Source: Burkholderiales bacterium (lineage in GTDB: Bacteria > Pseudomonadota > Gammaproteobacteria > Burkholderiales > Ga0077523). From it: a stretch of DNA of 52,823 bases. The position numbers and the translations under genes were made by a program. Position 1 is the first letter of the stretch. Each line of letters starts with the position of its first letter. Location: assembly GCA_022843925.1 (NCBI GenBank), contig JALHMS010000027.1:1-52823 (forward strand), given 5' to 3'. Of the stretch, positions 8,736 to 16,721 are shown piece by piece. Below the pieces are notes generated by a model that was given only the letters and a program-made list of their open reading frames with translations, was not told the DNA's origin and made no database searches.

Positions 8736-10060
8736 TGCACCGGCATGCCGGCGAGCGACGCCGCGACATCGTCGGGATCGACACGATGCAGCGGCACGCC
8801 CTCCGCGGTCCGTACGCCGGGAATCGCGCCGACCACGAGCACGAGCTGCGCGAGCCCGACACCGTGCAGCGCCTTCACGAGCGCGGCCCGCGCGTCATCC
8901 CACGCGAGGAACACGTGCAGGCACGCGGCGCACGACGGTGCGTGGGCGCGCACGGCATCACCCAGCGCAGCGAAGTCGACGCCAACGGCCGGTCCCGCGA
9001 GCGCCAGTTCGCGCAGCACCCCGTCGATCCCGCCGCCGGGCCGCCCCGCCGTGACGGTCACGATGCGCTGCTCCACGAACAGCACGTCGAGCAGCGCATC
9101 GCCCAGCCGCAGGCCGGCCGCGAGCGAGGCGGCGACCGACACTGCAGCGTCGAGCAACGCGCCGTCGCCAACGCCCGCGAACGTGTCGAGCACGAGGCCC
9201 ACGCGCGAGAAGTACTCCTCGCCGGTCTCCTTCACGACGAGCCGCCCGGAGCGCGCCGTGCTCGGCCAGTGGATGCGACGCACCGGATCGCCGGGCCGGT
9301 AGTCCCGCAACTGCAGGAACTCCTGGCTGTCGCCCACCTGCGGCACAGCGAGCGCGCCCGCCGGTCGATGACGCCGCCCCGTCGAGTACGCGATCGACGG
9401 GACGGGATGCACCGCGGGCAGCGCCAGCAGGGACACCGGTGCCGTCGTCGTGGCGATCGCATTCACGAGCCCGAGCGGATCCGGCCGTAGCAGTTGCACC
9501 GCCTCGAACCGCAGCCAGCCGCGCCGCAGCGGTACCAGATCGACGTGCGCCTCGGCGTGTCCGCGGGGATCCGCGGGTTCGACGGTGGCCGGCGGGATCC
9601 GCGCACCCCGATTCCGATCGAGCAGGGCGAGCCAGCGCGGATACCCGACACGTCGATCGAACGCGTTGGTGGCCGGCGCGTGGCGCGCCGAGTGGAACTG
9701 CGCATCGTCGGGGAATGCATCGGCGAGCGCATCCTGCACGGCGAAGTCCGCCGCGACGCCGGGGGGGAGACGCTCGATCGCGACGGCGTACCGCATCGGT
9801 ACCCCGACCGTGACGGTGGCCGGCAGCCGGCGCACCACGGCGAGCCCCGGGCGCCAGCGCAGCGAGAGCAGCCACGCGCACGCCAGCAGCGCGAGTCCGA
9901 GGGCGAACAGCTGATAGGCGACCGTACGCGTCGTGTCGACCGCGAGGATCCCGGATACGAGCGTCACGGCCGCGACCGTGCGACCCGCGGTGGTGAAACG
10001 CCGCTCGCTCCAGCGGGAGACCCGGTAGGCGGTCCGGAAACCGCGCAGCAGGCGCTTCAA
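8726..10060 (-). CDS. DUF58 domain-containing protein
   Basis: A 444-residue membrane-anchored protein. Two hydrophobic segments occur near residues 25-70 (AVTLVSGILAVDT, LFALGLALLACAWLL). The DUF58 signature DYRPGDPVRRIHWPSTARSG sits near residues 255-275, followed by a von Willebrand A-like fold. DUF58 proteins are regular partners of MoxR ATPases, probably as client or MIDAS-type adaptors, and of TgpA-type transglutaminases. The start overlaps the moxR stop by 4 bases (ATGA type) and the end overlaps tgpA, indicating tight translational coupling. Function in detail is unknown. Confidence 0.9.
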   Translation of the reverse strand: MKRLLRGFRTAYRVSRWSERRFTTAGRTVAAVTLVSGILAVDTTRTVAYQLFALGLALLACAWLLSLRWRPGLAVVRRLPATVTVGVPMRYAVAIERLPPGVAADFAVQDALADAFPDDAQFHSARHAPATNAFDRRVGYPRWLALLDRNRGARIPPATVEPADPRGHAEAHVDLVPLRRGWLRFEAVQLLRPDPLGLVNAIATTTAPVSLLALPAVHPVPSIAYSTGRRHRPAGALAVPQVGDSQEFLQLRDYRPGDPVRRIHWPSTARSGRLVVKETGEEYFSRVGLVLDTFAGVGDGALLDAAVSVAASLAAGLRLGDALLDVLFVEQRIVTVTAGRPGGGIDGVLRELALAGPAVGVDFAALGDAVRAHAPSCAACLHVFLAWDDARAALVKALHGVGLAQLVLVVGAIPGVRTAEGVPLHRVDPDDVAASLAGMPVQCG

Positions 10061-11022
10061 GCCGGCACAGGCACCGACTTCAGGAGATCGCGCACGACCT
10101 CGGCACCCGTCGCGCCCGCGTGGCGCCGGTCTGGGGTCGGGACGAGGCGATGGGCGAGTGCGTCCACCGCGATCTCCTGCACGTGCTCGGGCGAGACGAA
10201 GGACTCGCCGTCGAAAGCAGCCAGGGCCTGGGCGAGCTTCACCAGCGCCAGCGAGGCCCGCGGACTCGCCCCGAGCGCCACGCCGGGCGCCCGGCGCGAT
10301 GCCCCGACGAGATCCACCACATACCGCTTCAGCGCCTCGGAGACGCGCACCCCGGCGAGCGCAGCGCGCGCAGCGAGAACGTCATCGACACTGGCCACCG
10401 GGACGAGCGCCTCCAGCGGATCGCGACCTTCCCGCGCAGAGAGCATCGCGACCTCCTGCGCCGGATCGAGGTAGCCGAGCTGCAGCCGCAGCGCGAAACG
10501 ATCGAGCTGGGCTTCCGGCAGCGGATAGGTGCCGTGGAACTCCACCGGGTTCTGCGTCGCGAGCACGAAGAAGAAGGGCGGCAGGCTATGGCGTTCGCCG
10601 TCGACGCTCACCTGGCCTTCCGCCATGGCCTCCAGCAGCGCCGACTGCGTGCGCGGGCTCGCGCGGTTGATCTCGTCGGCCAGCAGCACGTGCGTGAACA
10701 CCGGGCCCCGATGGAACTGGAAACCGCCCGACCGGGGATCGTAGATCGAGACGCCGGAGATGTCGGAGGGCAGGAGATCGGGCGTGAACTGCACCCGCTT
10801 GAACGTCGCGTCGAGGCAGCGGGCGAGGGCCTTCGCGAGGGTCGTCTTGCCGGTGCCGGGAACATCCTCGAGGAGCACGTGGCCCCCGGTGACGAGCGCC
10901 GCGCAGAGCTTGCGGAGCGTCGTCCCCTGACCGACGACCACCTCGCCCGCCTTCGCGGCGATGCGGTCGTGCAGTTGCCTCAGGAGTGCCGGGCTGGCGC
11001 TGTCGGGGAGGGCGTCCGGCAT
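10057..11022 (-). CDS. MoxR family AAA+ ATPase
   Basis: A 321-residue cytoplasmic AAA+ chaperone-like ATPase of the MoxR branch. Walker A GTGKTT is at residues 56-61, Walker B LLADEINRA near 115-123, sensor 1 in LATQNPVEFHGTYPLPEAQLD (where PLPEAQLDRF is a MoxR hallmark), and a C-terminal lid with SPRASLALVKLAQA. MoxR proteins help mature or assemble partner complexes, commonly with VWA/DUF58 proteins, which fits the directly overlapping DUF58 gene. The ATG at 11022 follows the exbD stop by 15 bases. Gene order exbD-moxR-DUF58-tgpA suggests a cell-envelope role (inference). Confidence 0.93.
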   Translation of the reverse strand: MPDALPDSASPALLRQLHDRIAAKAGEVVVGQGTTLRKLCAALVTGGHVLLEDVPGTGKTTLAKALARCLDATFKRVQFTPDLLPSDISGVSIYDPRSGGFQFHRGPVFTHVLLADEINRASPRTQSALLEAMAEGQVSVDGERHSLPPFFFVLATQNPVEFHGTYPLPEAQLDRFALRLQLGYLDPAQEVAMLSAREGRDPLEALVPVASVDDVLAARAALAGVRVSEALKRYVVDLVGASRRAPGVALGASPRASLALVKLAQALAAFDGESFVSPEHVQEIAVDALAHRLVPTPDRRHAGATGAEVVRDLLKSVPVPA

Positions 11023-11037
11023 CTGGGGCGGCGCGCC

Positions 11038-11478
11038 TCAGCGGGCGTCCGCCGGGACGTTGGGGTCGGTGACGAATCCGAGCTTCGTGAGCCCGGCGTT
11101 CCGCGCGATCGCCATGATCTCGGCGAGCCGCTGGTACTTCGTGTTCATGTCGGCGCGCAGATGCAGTTCGGGCTGAGGGGTGCGGGCGGCGGCCCGGGCC
11201 ATGGCCGCCGGCAGATCCGCCTCGGCCATCGCTGCATCGTTCCAGAACATGCGACCCTCGGCATCCACGGACAGCGTCACGGTCTCGGGTTGCTCGGGGT
11301 TCGCGCTGCTCGTCGCCTTCGGCAGATCGATCTTGATGCCGTGGGTCAGCAGCGGTGCGGTCACGATGAAGATGATGAGCAGCACGAGCATCACGTCCAC
11401 CAGCGGCGTGGTGTTGATCTCGGCCATGGGCTGCGGCGTCGGCGCACCGCCCTGATCCTGGAAGCTCCCGAAGGCCAT
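11038..11478 (-). CDS. ExbD/TolR family biopolymer transport protein (first copy)
   Basis: A 146-residue inner-membrane protein with one N-terminal membrane segment and a periplasmic domain. The segment PLVDVMLVLLIIFIVTAPLL carries the conserved Asp that faces the proton channel formed with ExbB/TolQ. The preceding AEINTTPLVDV is the standard ExbD/TolR lead-in. It follows its ExbB partner by 13 bases. No tonB, tolA or tolB gene is next to it; instead moxR follows. The energised client is therefore unclear, though another TonB is encoded at 23.2-23.9 kb. Confidence 0.92.
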   Translation of the reverse strand: MAFGSFQDQGGAPTPQPMAEINTTPLVDVMLVLLIIFIVTAPLLTHGIKIDLPKATSSANPEQPETVTLSVDAEGRMFWNDAAMAEADLPAAMARAAARTPQPELHLRADMNTKYQRLAEIMAIARNAGLTKLGFVTDPNVPADAR

Positions 11479-11491
11479 CGCGTCGGACTCC

Positions 11492-12235
11492 TCAGACGGG
11501 GCGCGGCGCGCCCGTCGCTGCCGTGGCGGCCGGGCCGGTCGGCACCTCCACCCGCGCCCCGGTGGCCAGGAAGGCGTGGAGGTCGTGGGCGAAGGCGTCG
11601 AGATCCGCGAGGATCACCCGGTTGAGGCGCGTCAGCGCGTTGTACCCGAGCACGGCGGGAATCGCGACGGCAAGGCCGAGCGCCGTCATGATCAGCGCCT
11701 CGCCCACGGGACCGGCCACCTTGTCGATGCTGGCCTGGCCGCTGGCCCCGATGCCGATCAGTGCGTGGTAGATGCCCCAGACGGTTCCGAACAGTCCGAC
11801 GAACGGCGCCGTGCTGCCCACGGACGCCAGCAGTGCCAGACCCGTCTCGAGCCGCGCCTGCGCGCGATTGATGCCCTGCCGCAGGGACCGCGTGACGAAC
11901 TCCGAGAGCGAGAGCGCCTCACCGAGCCGCCCGGCCTGATGCCGCTGATGGTGCGCGGCACCGTTCACCCCGGCCCGGGCCAGCTCGACGAACGGATTGG
12001 TGGGCCCCGCGCGCATCTCCTCGACGGCGCGGGCAAGGTTGGGCGTGTTCCAGAAGTTGTCGATCGTGCGGCGCGCACCCTGCCGGATGGACCACGCGCG
12101 GAAGACCTTGGAGAGGATCACCGCCCAGCTCCCCACCGACATCGCGAAGAGAAGGGCCGCGATGGCCATCCCGACCGCGTCGGTCTGCTGGAGGAAAGCC
12201 ATCATGCCGTGGGAGGCAGGGGTCGGAGTGGGCAT
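11492..12235 (-). CDS. MotA/TolQ/ExbB family proton-channel protein
   Basis: A 247-residue inner-membrane protein with three hydrophobic segments. The first (about residues 20-45, AALLFAMSVGSWAVILSK) precedes a cytoplasmic region, and the second and third (LALLASVGSTAPFVGLFGTVWG and EALIMTALGLAVAIPAVLGYNAL) form the conserved MotA_ExbB domain. With ExbD it would make a proton-driven motor. The ATG at 12235 has AGGA about 7 bases upstream; a second candidate at MMAFLQQ is also possible. It is the first gene of the exbBD-moxR-DUF58-tgpA unit. The 250 bases upstream (12236-12485) hold a large hairpin behind dksA but no promoter I can support. Confidence 0.9.
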   Translation of the reverse strand: MPTPTPASHGMMAFLQQTDAVGMAIAALLFAMSVGSWAVILSKVFRAWSIRQGARRTIDNFWNTPNLARAVEEMRAGPTNPFVELARAGVNGAAHHQRHQAGRLGEALSLSEFVTRSLRQGINRAQARLETGLALLASVGSTAPFVGLFGTVWGIYHALIGIGASGQASIDKVAGPVGEALIMTALGLAVAIPAVLGYNALTRLNRVILADLDAFAHDLHAFLATGARVEVPTGPAATAATGAPRPV

Positions 12236-12447
12236 CGAGACGTCCTGTGAATCTGAAGTGCGTCGGCATCCGGCGAAGCCGTGCTGCCCGCGCACACCAT
12301 ACATCCGACGGCGACCGCCTCCGCCGGGCCTGCGTCGGCGGGAGCGCCGGAAACCGGCGCCGGGACCCAGACACCGGAGAGGCGCAACTGGCGAACCCCT
12401 GTCCGGCTGCGACGGCGGCAGCGCCGCATCGGACGCCGGCGAACGTT

Positions 12448-12485
12448 CACGCCGGACCGGTGCGCGTCACCGGACTGCCGGCGTG
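12448..12485 (-). terminator. large hairpin immediately after dksA
   Basis: An 8-bp outer stem (CACGCCGG at 12448-12455 with CCGGCGTG at 12478-12485) encloses a 6-bp inner stem (CCGGTG/CACCGG) with a 5-base loop. It begins directly after the dksA stop. There is no U-tract, so it could be a U-less terminator, an mRNA 3'-end protector or a Rho-assisted site. The fold is seen in the sequence; the role is inferred. Confidence 0.5.
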
Positions 12486-13037
12486 CTAATCACCATACAT
12501 GCGCTGCATGCGCTCCCGACGCTCCTGCGCCTCGATCGTGAGCGTCGCCGTGGGCCGCGCCAGGAGGCGGCGGACACCGATGGGTTCCCCCGTCTCGGCG
12601 CAGTACCCGTAGGCACCCTCCTCGATGCGCTGCAGGGCTTCGTCGATCTTCTTCAGCAGCTTGCGCTCGCGGTCGCGGGTCCGCAGTTCGAGGGCCTGCT
12701 CCTCCTCCTGCGTGGCGCGGTCGGACACATCGCTGGTCGCCTCGGTTTCCCGGAGGTGTTCGCTGGTGTCGCGCACGTTCGCCAGGAGTTCCTCCTTCTG
12801 GCGGCGCAGCCGGTCGCGGAAGAACGCGAGCTGGGCGTCGTTCATGTAGTCCCTGGCCGGCTGCGCGACGAGCTGCTCCTCGGTGAGGAGCACCCGTGCG
12901 GATGCAGGCTTGGCAGCGGCGGCGGGCGCAGCTGGGGTCGCAGGGACTGCGGCGGGGGTGTCCGGCGCCACGGCGGCGGACACATGGGCGGCAGCGGTGG
13001 CCGCTGCGGCAGCTTTCTTCGTCGGTTTGCGTTCCAT
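12486..13037 (-). CDS. dksA: RNA polymerase-binding protein DksA (single-Cys type)
   Basis: A 183-residue secondary-channel regulator of RNA polymerase that acts with ppGpp on stable-RNA and amino-acid promoters. An Ala/Pro-rich, low-complexity N-terminal extension (about residues 8-48) precedes the coiled coil. The coil-tip motif is intact: Asp103, Asp106 and Ala108 in DVSDRATQEEE, corresponding to E. coli Asp71, Asp74 and Ala76. The C-terminal globular part keeps only Cys146 (YGYCAETGEPIG). The other three zinc ligands are replaced (CAET for CxxC, LTIEAQ for the second pair), so zinc is unlikely to bind. Single-Cys forms are known among proteobacterial DksA paralogues. It is followed by a strong hairpin and is divergent from the Rap1a-like gene. 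Confidence 0.94.
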   Translation of the reverse strand: MERKPTKKAAAAATAAAHVSAAVAPDTPAAVPATPAAPAAAAKPASARVLLTEEQLVAQPARDYMNDAQLAFFRDRLRRQKEELLANVRDTSEHLRETEATSDVSDRATQEEEQALELRTRDRERKLLKKIDEALQRIEEGAYGYCAETGEPIGVRRLLARPTATLTIEAQERRERMQRMYGD

Positions 13038-13258
13038 AGGTACTTCTCGGCACAGCCTCCGATTTTGGCGGCGGGGAAGAGTGCACTGCTACGGCGCCGA
13101 GCGCAAGATGCCAGACGGAAAAAGCGCGCACGTCGCAGCGCAAGGCTGGTCAGAGTCGTCGGTCACACTCGATCTCGGCAGGAGGATGCCTCCCGGAAGA
13201 GGAGGCGCGCCGCGAACATCGACGCCCGGCCCCGCCCCATTCACGGAGGAACCTCGTC

Positions 13259-13663
13259 ATGGAATCCGCACCCACGCATGCCGCACCCGCACCGATCTTC
13301 CACACCGCGCGCACCCGGCCTTGCCGGTGGCTCGCGGCAATCCTCGCAGCCGGCGCGCTGTCGGGGCCGGCCCGCGCGGAGTTCGCGAGCAGCGAAAAGC
13401 TCTTCGACTGGTTGACCGAGGCCTCCCGAAGCGGTGGGTCCTTCAAGGACACCACGCTCTCCCTCGGCTACGTGGTCGGCGTCCACGACCTGCTGCCCGA
13501 CGGCGAAGTCTGTCTTCCGCCCAAGGCGACCGCCAAGCAGATGCAACTCGATATCCTGCGATGGATGAAGGACCACCGACTGCAGTGGGATCCGGTCGGC
13601 GCCCGCACGGTGCGCCGCGCCCTCATGGAGACCTACCCCTGCCCGGGTGAGCCTGCCCGGTGA
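13259..13663 (+). CDS. Rap1a/Tai family immunity-like protein
   Basis: A 134-residue exported protein. A signal peptide ends near residue 40 (LAAILAAGALSGPARA). The mature part has the Rap1a/Tai features: helix SLGYVVGVHDLL, then EVCLPPKATAKQMQLDILRWM, and a terminal helix RRALMETYPCP. The two Cys (in EVCLPP and YPCP) are placed to form the family disulfide. Rap1a and Tai proteins neutralise periplasmic peptidoglycan-amidase effectors of type VI secretion, but many stand alone in genomes. No effector or T6SS gene is visible here, so an immunity role is not supported by context. GGAGGAA precedes the ATG at 13259. It is convergent with the sensor kinase gene, 21 bases apart. Confidence 0.75.
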   Translation: MESAPTHAAPAPIFHTARTRPCRWLAAILAAGALSGPARAEFASSEKLFDWLTEASRSGGSFKDTTLSLGYVVGVHDLLPDGEVCLPPKATAKQMQLDILRWMKDHRLQWDPVGARTVRRALMETYPCPGEPAR

Positions 13664-13684
13664 CCGGGGCGAAACGCCCGGCCG

Positions 13685-16600
13685 TCACACCGCAGCAGGG
13701 CCGGTGGCAGCCATCAAGGCCTCGATCGCCGCCTGCAGATCGTCGAGCGAGAACGGCTTCGGCAGGTAGGCGTCCATCCCCGCCGCCAGGCATGCCGCCC
13801 GGTCCGACGCCATCGCGTTGGCGGTGAGTGCGAGGATCGGCATCCGCGGGGCGCCCTGCGTCTGTTCGATCTCGCGGATGCGCCGCGTCAGGGCCAGACC
13901 GTCCATGCCGGGCATCTGGATGTCGAAGACGCCGAGGTCGAACGCCCCGGGCGCGAACTGCTCGAGCGCCCGGTTGCCGTCCTCGGTGATCGTCGGCCCA
14001 TGGCCCAGCTTGCGCAGGACCGCCTCCACCACACGTCGATTCACCGGGTTGTCCTCCGCCACAAGGACCCGCAGCGACCGCGTGTCGCCCGCCGGGATCG
14101 GCATGGGCTGCGCACTGCCCTCGGGCAGTGCGGCTGCGACCGGCAGGTGCACCGTGAAGCTGAAACGGCTGCCCTCGCCGGGTCGGCTCGCGACCTGCAG
14201 CCGCCCGCCCATCGCCGCCACCAGACGCGACGAGATCGTGAGTCCGAGACCCGTGCCGCCGTACCGCCGCGTGATGGAGTTGTCGGCCTGGCTGAACGCC
14301 TCGAAGATCGCCTCGCGACGGTCCTCGGGGATCCCGATGCCGGTGTCGATCACCGCGAACGTCAGCGCGCAGGTCGCGTCCACGACAGGCGACGCCGCGA
14401 CCTCCAGGCGCACCTCGCCGCGCTCCGTGAACTTGATCGCATTGCCCACGAGGTTCACCAGCACCTGCCGCAGCCGCAGGGCATCGCCGGTGACCATGGC
14501 CGGCACTTCCGCTGCCACCGTCACACGCAGCGGCAGACCCTTCGCCTCGGCCGCCGGTGCCATGAGCCGATCGATGTCGCCGAGACTCCTGCGCAGGTCG
14601 ATCGGCTCGACGGACAGTTCCACGCGACCGGCGTCCAGCCGCGAGTAGTCGAGGATGTCGTTGATCACTTCGAGCAGGTGCTCGCCGGACGCCCGCACGG
14701 TGGCGACCTGCTCGCGCTGCTCGGGCGTGAGCGGCGTGCGGGCCAGCAGTTCGGTCATGCCGAGCACCCCGTTCAGCGGGGTGCGGATCTCGTGGCTCAC
14801 GTTCGCGAGGAAATCGCTCTTCGCGCGACTGCCTTCCTCGGCGTGCTCCTTCGCGATACGGAGCGCCTCCTCGGCGGCGCGCCGCTCCGTGATGTCGGCG
14901 ATGGCACCGACCATGCGCTGCGGCTTCCCGTCGGCCCCGAGGATCGACTGTCCGATCGAGCGCACCCAGACGTACAGACCGTCGTGGCGCATCAGTCGGA
15001 ACTCCTCGTCGAACACCGTGCCGTCGACCAGGTGCCGCTCGAGGCTCTCGAGAATGCGTTCGCGGTCGTCGGGATGCACGAGCCGCGCGAGGGCCTGGTC
15101 CACCGGTTCGTTCTCGTCCGGCGCGGCGCCGAGGATCTCCTGGTAGCGCTCCGACCGGTTGACGCGCCCCGTCGCGAGATCCCAGTCCCACACGCCCTCG
15201 CGCGATGCCGCGACGACGATGGCCAGCCGCTCCTCGTTGCGGACGGCCCGCCGCTCCGCGCCCTCGAGGCGATGCACGGTCTCGCCGAGGTGACGCCCCA
15301 TCTCCCGGATCCGCTCGGTGGATTCGTGCATCTCGCGGATGGGCATCTCCACGGCCGGGTGCTCGTACTCGCCGGCGACGATCCCGCGCACGATGCGGTC
15401 GATCTCGAGCAGCGGACGCGTGAGCTTGCGGCTGTCGGACTCCGCGCGGCGATACAGCACGGCGAAGAAGATCGCGTAGAAGAGGACCATGCCGCCGACC
15501 ATCGTCCACGCCACGGTGTCGGCGCGCGCGCGCAGGCGGTCGATCACCGAATACACGTTGTCGCGCGGCACGATCACCACGAGTTTCCAGCCCGGCGCCG
15601 GCACCGTCGCCCACGCGACGAGCTTCGGCCCTGCGAACGCGATCTCGGCCACGCCCGCGTCGCCGCGCTGCACCTCCTGCCCGATCGCTGCGAGCGAGGC
15701 TCGCTTGAAGAGGTTGAAGTCGTCCGGCTTCAGGGTGTCCTGCCGGATGGCCGTCTGGTAGTCGTGCTTCGTCAGTTCCGCGAGCCCCCAGGCGGCCTCG
15801 CCGCGCTTCGGCAGCGCGATCACGGTGCCCTGCGCGGACACCAGCACGCCGTAGCCGTCCCACGGGATGTCCAGGCTCAGCACGCGCTGGATGATCGTCT
15901 CGATCGTGACGTCGATGCCGACCACGCCCTCCAGGAAGTCCGCCCGGTACACGGGCGCGATCGCCGAGACGATCCAGCCTGCACCGGCGGGGTCGAGATA
16001 CGCGTCCGTCCACACCACGCCGCGCTGCGGGTTGTGCCTGGCGTCGGCCTCGTAATAGAAGTTGAAGCTGGGGATGTCCATCCGCGGGGGGAACTGCGGC
16101 AGCACGTCGAAGTACGGATAGATCCGGTTCATCGAGTCGTGCGTGTTGAAGTAGCCCTGCACGACCATCGGATGCGCCGCCCGGATCGCCTTCAGCGTGC
16201 GATCGAGCTGCGCCAGGCGGTGCGCCTTCGCCTTCTCGGCCGGACCCACCGGCACCACGCCGCTGTAGTAGAGCGCCGAGCCGCCGGTGTCGCGTGCGGA
16301 GTAGTACATCCCCTCCGGCGACGTCCGATAGCTTGCGATGACCTCCTGCGGCGGCGTGTAGGGCGTGTCGAGCGACACGCGCGCCTCGGTGCGCAGCACC
16401 TCCGCGAGGCTCGCCACCGCACCGAGCTTCTCCTCGATGTTGAGCGCCTCCCGACGCGCGATGCCGGCGACCTCGAAGCGGGCCTGCTCGGTGATCGAGG
16501 CGAGGTTCGCGCGGTGCGACAGCATCGTGGTCGCGACGTACGCCGCGATGATCACCACCTCGACGAGCAGGAGCGGTACGAGCGTGGTCTTGACGTAGGA

Positions 16601-16714
16601 GAGCCAGATCCAGCGGGCCGCGGACATCCGCCGGGGCGATGGCGGCGTCGGGCCCAGGCGTGAGTCGGTCATGCGTGAGTCGGTCATGCGGGGGGCGGCT
16701 ACGGAAGCAGGCAT
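13685..16714 (-). CDS. hybrid sensor histidine kinase (dCache-PAS-HisKA-HATPase-REC)
   Basis: A 1,009-residue inner-membrane two-component kinase. Domains: membrane segment about 41-62; periplasmic double-Cache ligand domain about 65-395; second membrane segment about 403-420; HAMP-like linker to 475; PAS about 485-610 ending with the PAC motif; HisKA with phospho-acceptor His641 (FLANVSHEIRTPLNG); HATPase with Asn758 in the N box and DTGIG from residue 790; C-terminal receiver with Asp931 (FDIQMPGMDG). The start is ambiguous: ATGs at 16714, 16687 and 16672 are in frame, and the last two come from a 15-base tandem duplication encoding MTDSR twice. None has a good ribosome binding site. I took 16714, 8 bases after the hydroxypyruvate isomerase stop, implying translational coupling. 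No separate response regulator is adjacent. Confidence 0.92.
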   Translation of the reverse strand: MPASVAAPRMTDSRMTDSRLGPTPPSPRRMSAARWIWLSYVKTTLVPLLLVEVVIIAAYVATTMLSHRANLASITEQARFEVAGIARREALNIEEKLGAVASLAEVLRTEARVSLDTPYTPPQEVIASYRTSPEGMYYSARDTGGSALYYSGVVPVGPAEKAKAHRLAQLDRTLKAIRAAHPMVVQGYFNTHDSMNRIYPYFDVLPQFPPRMDIPSFNFYYEADARHNPQRGVVWTDAYLDPAGAGWIVSAIAPVYRADFLEGVVGIDVTIETIIQRVLSLDIPWDGYGVLVSAQGTVIALPKRGEAAWGLAELTKHDYQTAIRQDTLKPDDFNLFKRASLAAIGQEVQRGDAGVAEIAFAGPKLVAWATVPAPGWKLVVIVPRDNVYSVIDRLRARADTVAWTMVGGMVLFYAIFFAVLYRRAESDSRKLTRPLLEIDRIVRGIVAGEYEHPAVEMPIREMHESTERIREMGRHLGETVHRLEGAERRAVRNEERLAIVVAASREGVWDWDLATGRVNRSERYQEILGAAPDENEPVDQALARLVHPDDRERILESLERHLVDGTVFDEEFRLMRHDGLYVWVRSIGQSILGADGKPQRMVGAIADITERRAAEEALRIAKEHAEEGSRAKSDFLANVSHEIRTPLNGVLGMTELLARTPLTPEQREQVATVRASGEHLLEVINDILDYSRLDAGRVELSVEPIDLRRSLGDIDRLMAPAAEAKGLPLRVTVAAEVPAMVTGDALRLRQVLVNLVGNAIKFTERGEVRLEVAASPVVDATCALTFAVIDTGIGIPEDRREAIFEAFSQADNSITRRYGGTGLGLTISSRLVAAMGGRLQVASRPGEGSRFSFTVHLPVAAALPEGSAQPMPIPAGDTRSLRVLVAEDNPVNRRVVEAVLRKLGHGPTITEDGNRALEQFAPGAFDLGVFDIQMPGMDGLALTRRIREIEQTQGAPRMPILALTANAMASDRAACLAAGMDAYLPKPFSLDDLQAAIEALMAATGPAAV

Positions 16715-16721
16715 GAAGCGG

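Noticed and set aside
12236-12485. Riboswitch upstream of the exbB gene
   Set aside because: Apart from the hairpin right after dksA, the region shows no conserved aptamer core that I recognise.
14000-16663. 887-codon plus-strand frame opposite the hybrid kinase
   Set aside because: It has His/Arg/Asp-rich composition typical of antisense frames in high-GC DNA; every kinase motif is on the minus strand.
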